A DNA stretch of 14,128 nucleotides, taken from contig JBJXED010000071.1 in the NCBI GenBank assembly GCA_046155225.1, forward strand, positions 1 through 14,128, written 5' to 3'. This document shows, in pieces, positions 13,905 to 14,128 of the stretch. The notes beneath the pieces were generated by a model. That model was not told the origin of the DNA and did not search any database. It saw only the letters and a list, made by a program, of their open reading frames with translations. Position 1 is the stretch's first letter. Every line of letters begins with the position of its first letter. The DNA comes from JAKFVA01 sp046155225 (GTDB lineage Bacteria; Pseudomonadota; Gammaproteobacteria; Burkholderiales; Burkholderiaceae_C). Both the position numbers and the translations under genes were made by a program.

Positions 13905-14128
13905 CTACTCAAACCGCTTCACCACCTCAATCCCCACCAGCCAAGCCCTCGGCGCACCCGGCTCAAAAAACCGCCCATTGCCTTCGTTGACGATGACCGA
14001 TCCTGCGAAGCGTTTGTTGCCCAGGTTGTCCACGCGCACAAACTCGCGCAGTTGCCAAGTGGTGTCCAGGTCTTGTTTGAACTTGGCGACCAAACTGATC
14101 GCGGTATAGGCGGCTGCGCTGTCGCTGT
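13905..14128 (-). CDS. TonB-dependent receptor, C-terminal fragment (continues beyond window)
   Basis: Only the last 74 or so residues are visible. They read as the closing strands of a 22-strand outer-membrane barrel: VAKFKQDLDTTWQLREFVRV, DNLGNKRFAGSVIVNEGNG, RFFEPGAPRAWLVGIEVV. The phrase NL.NKR.AGSVIVN..NGR.FEP is typical of TonB-dependent siderophore or metal receptors in Burkholderiales. The protein ends in Lys-Arg-Phe-Glu, so the usual terminal Phe of barrel proteins is one residue from the end. The stop (TAG, 13905-13907) lies only 15 bp from the LexA-like box of the next unit, and no terminator is visible. Substrate cannot be told from this fragment. Confidence 0.85.
   Translation of the reverse strand, partial: SDSAAAYTAISLVAKFKQDLDTTWQLREFVRVDNLGNKRFAGSVIVNEGNGRFFEPGAPRAWLVGIEVVKRFE

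Noticed and set aside
1..14128. CRISPR array, tRNA, rRNA, integrase or transposase genes
   Set aside because: None were recognised on either strand; the only repeats seen are the short ones listed.

Overview
The window looks like a chromosomal segment from a high-GC betaproteobacterium, most likely Burkholderiales/Comamonadaceae (Rhodoferax/Polaromonas-like). This placement is inferred from the gene families present (egtBD, a short core methionine synthase, aap-type amino-acid transporter genes, a DM13 protein, a glycine-zipper protein), from the GC-rich coding sequence, and from AT-rich repeat-like insertions. No rRNA or other marker gene is present to prove it.

Layout from left to right. 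(1) Positions 1-2203, minus strand: egtB followed by egtD (overlapping ATGA, egtD cut by the window edge), the two core enzymes of ergothioneine synthesis. (2) Positions 2375-3082, minus: a glycine-zipper membrane protein. (3) Positions 3206-4237, minus: a cobalamin-independent 'core' methionine synthase of the short MesD-like type, followed by a good intrinsic terminator. (4) Positions 4322-9710, plus: a closely spaced run of five genes, made of a general L-amino-acid ABC transporter (binding protein aapJ, permeases aapQ and aapM, but no ATPase aapP), an MFS exporter and a secreted glycerophosphodiester phosphodiesterase. (5) Positions 9755-11644, minus: a cupin, a DM13-domain protein and a DHFR/RibD-C-family reductase. 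(6) Positions 11676-13741, minus: a two-gene unit of distinctly lower GC, an NA37 (NdpA/YejK-type nucleoid-associated) protein translationally coupled (ATGA) to a single-domain RelA/SpoT nucleotidyltransferase. A near-consensus LexA-like box containing a perfect TATAAT lies upstream. (7) Positions 13905-14128, minus: the C-terminal end of a TonB-dependent receptor.

Most of the window is ordinary core metabolism and transport. The part most likely to be a new system is the NA37-RelSpo pair. It joins a putative DNA-associated protein to an alarmone-synthetase-like enzyme with its catalytic residues intact and no hydrolase domain. The pair has an unlike base composition, sits between two unrelated housekeeping-type genes, and may be under SOS control. 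This arrangement suggests a stress or anti-phage module; that function is inferred and not shown by the sequence.
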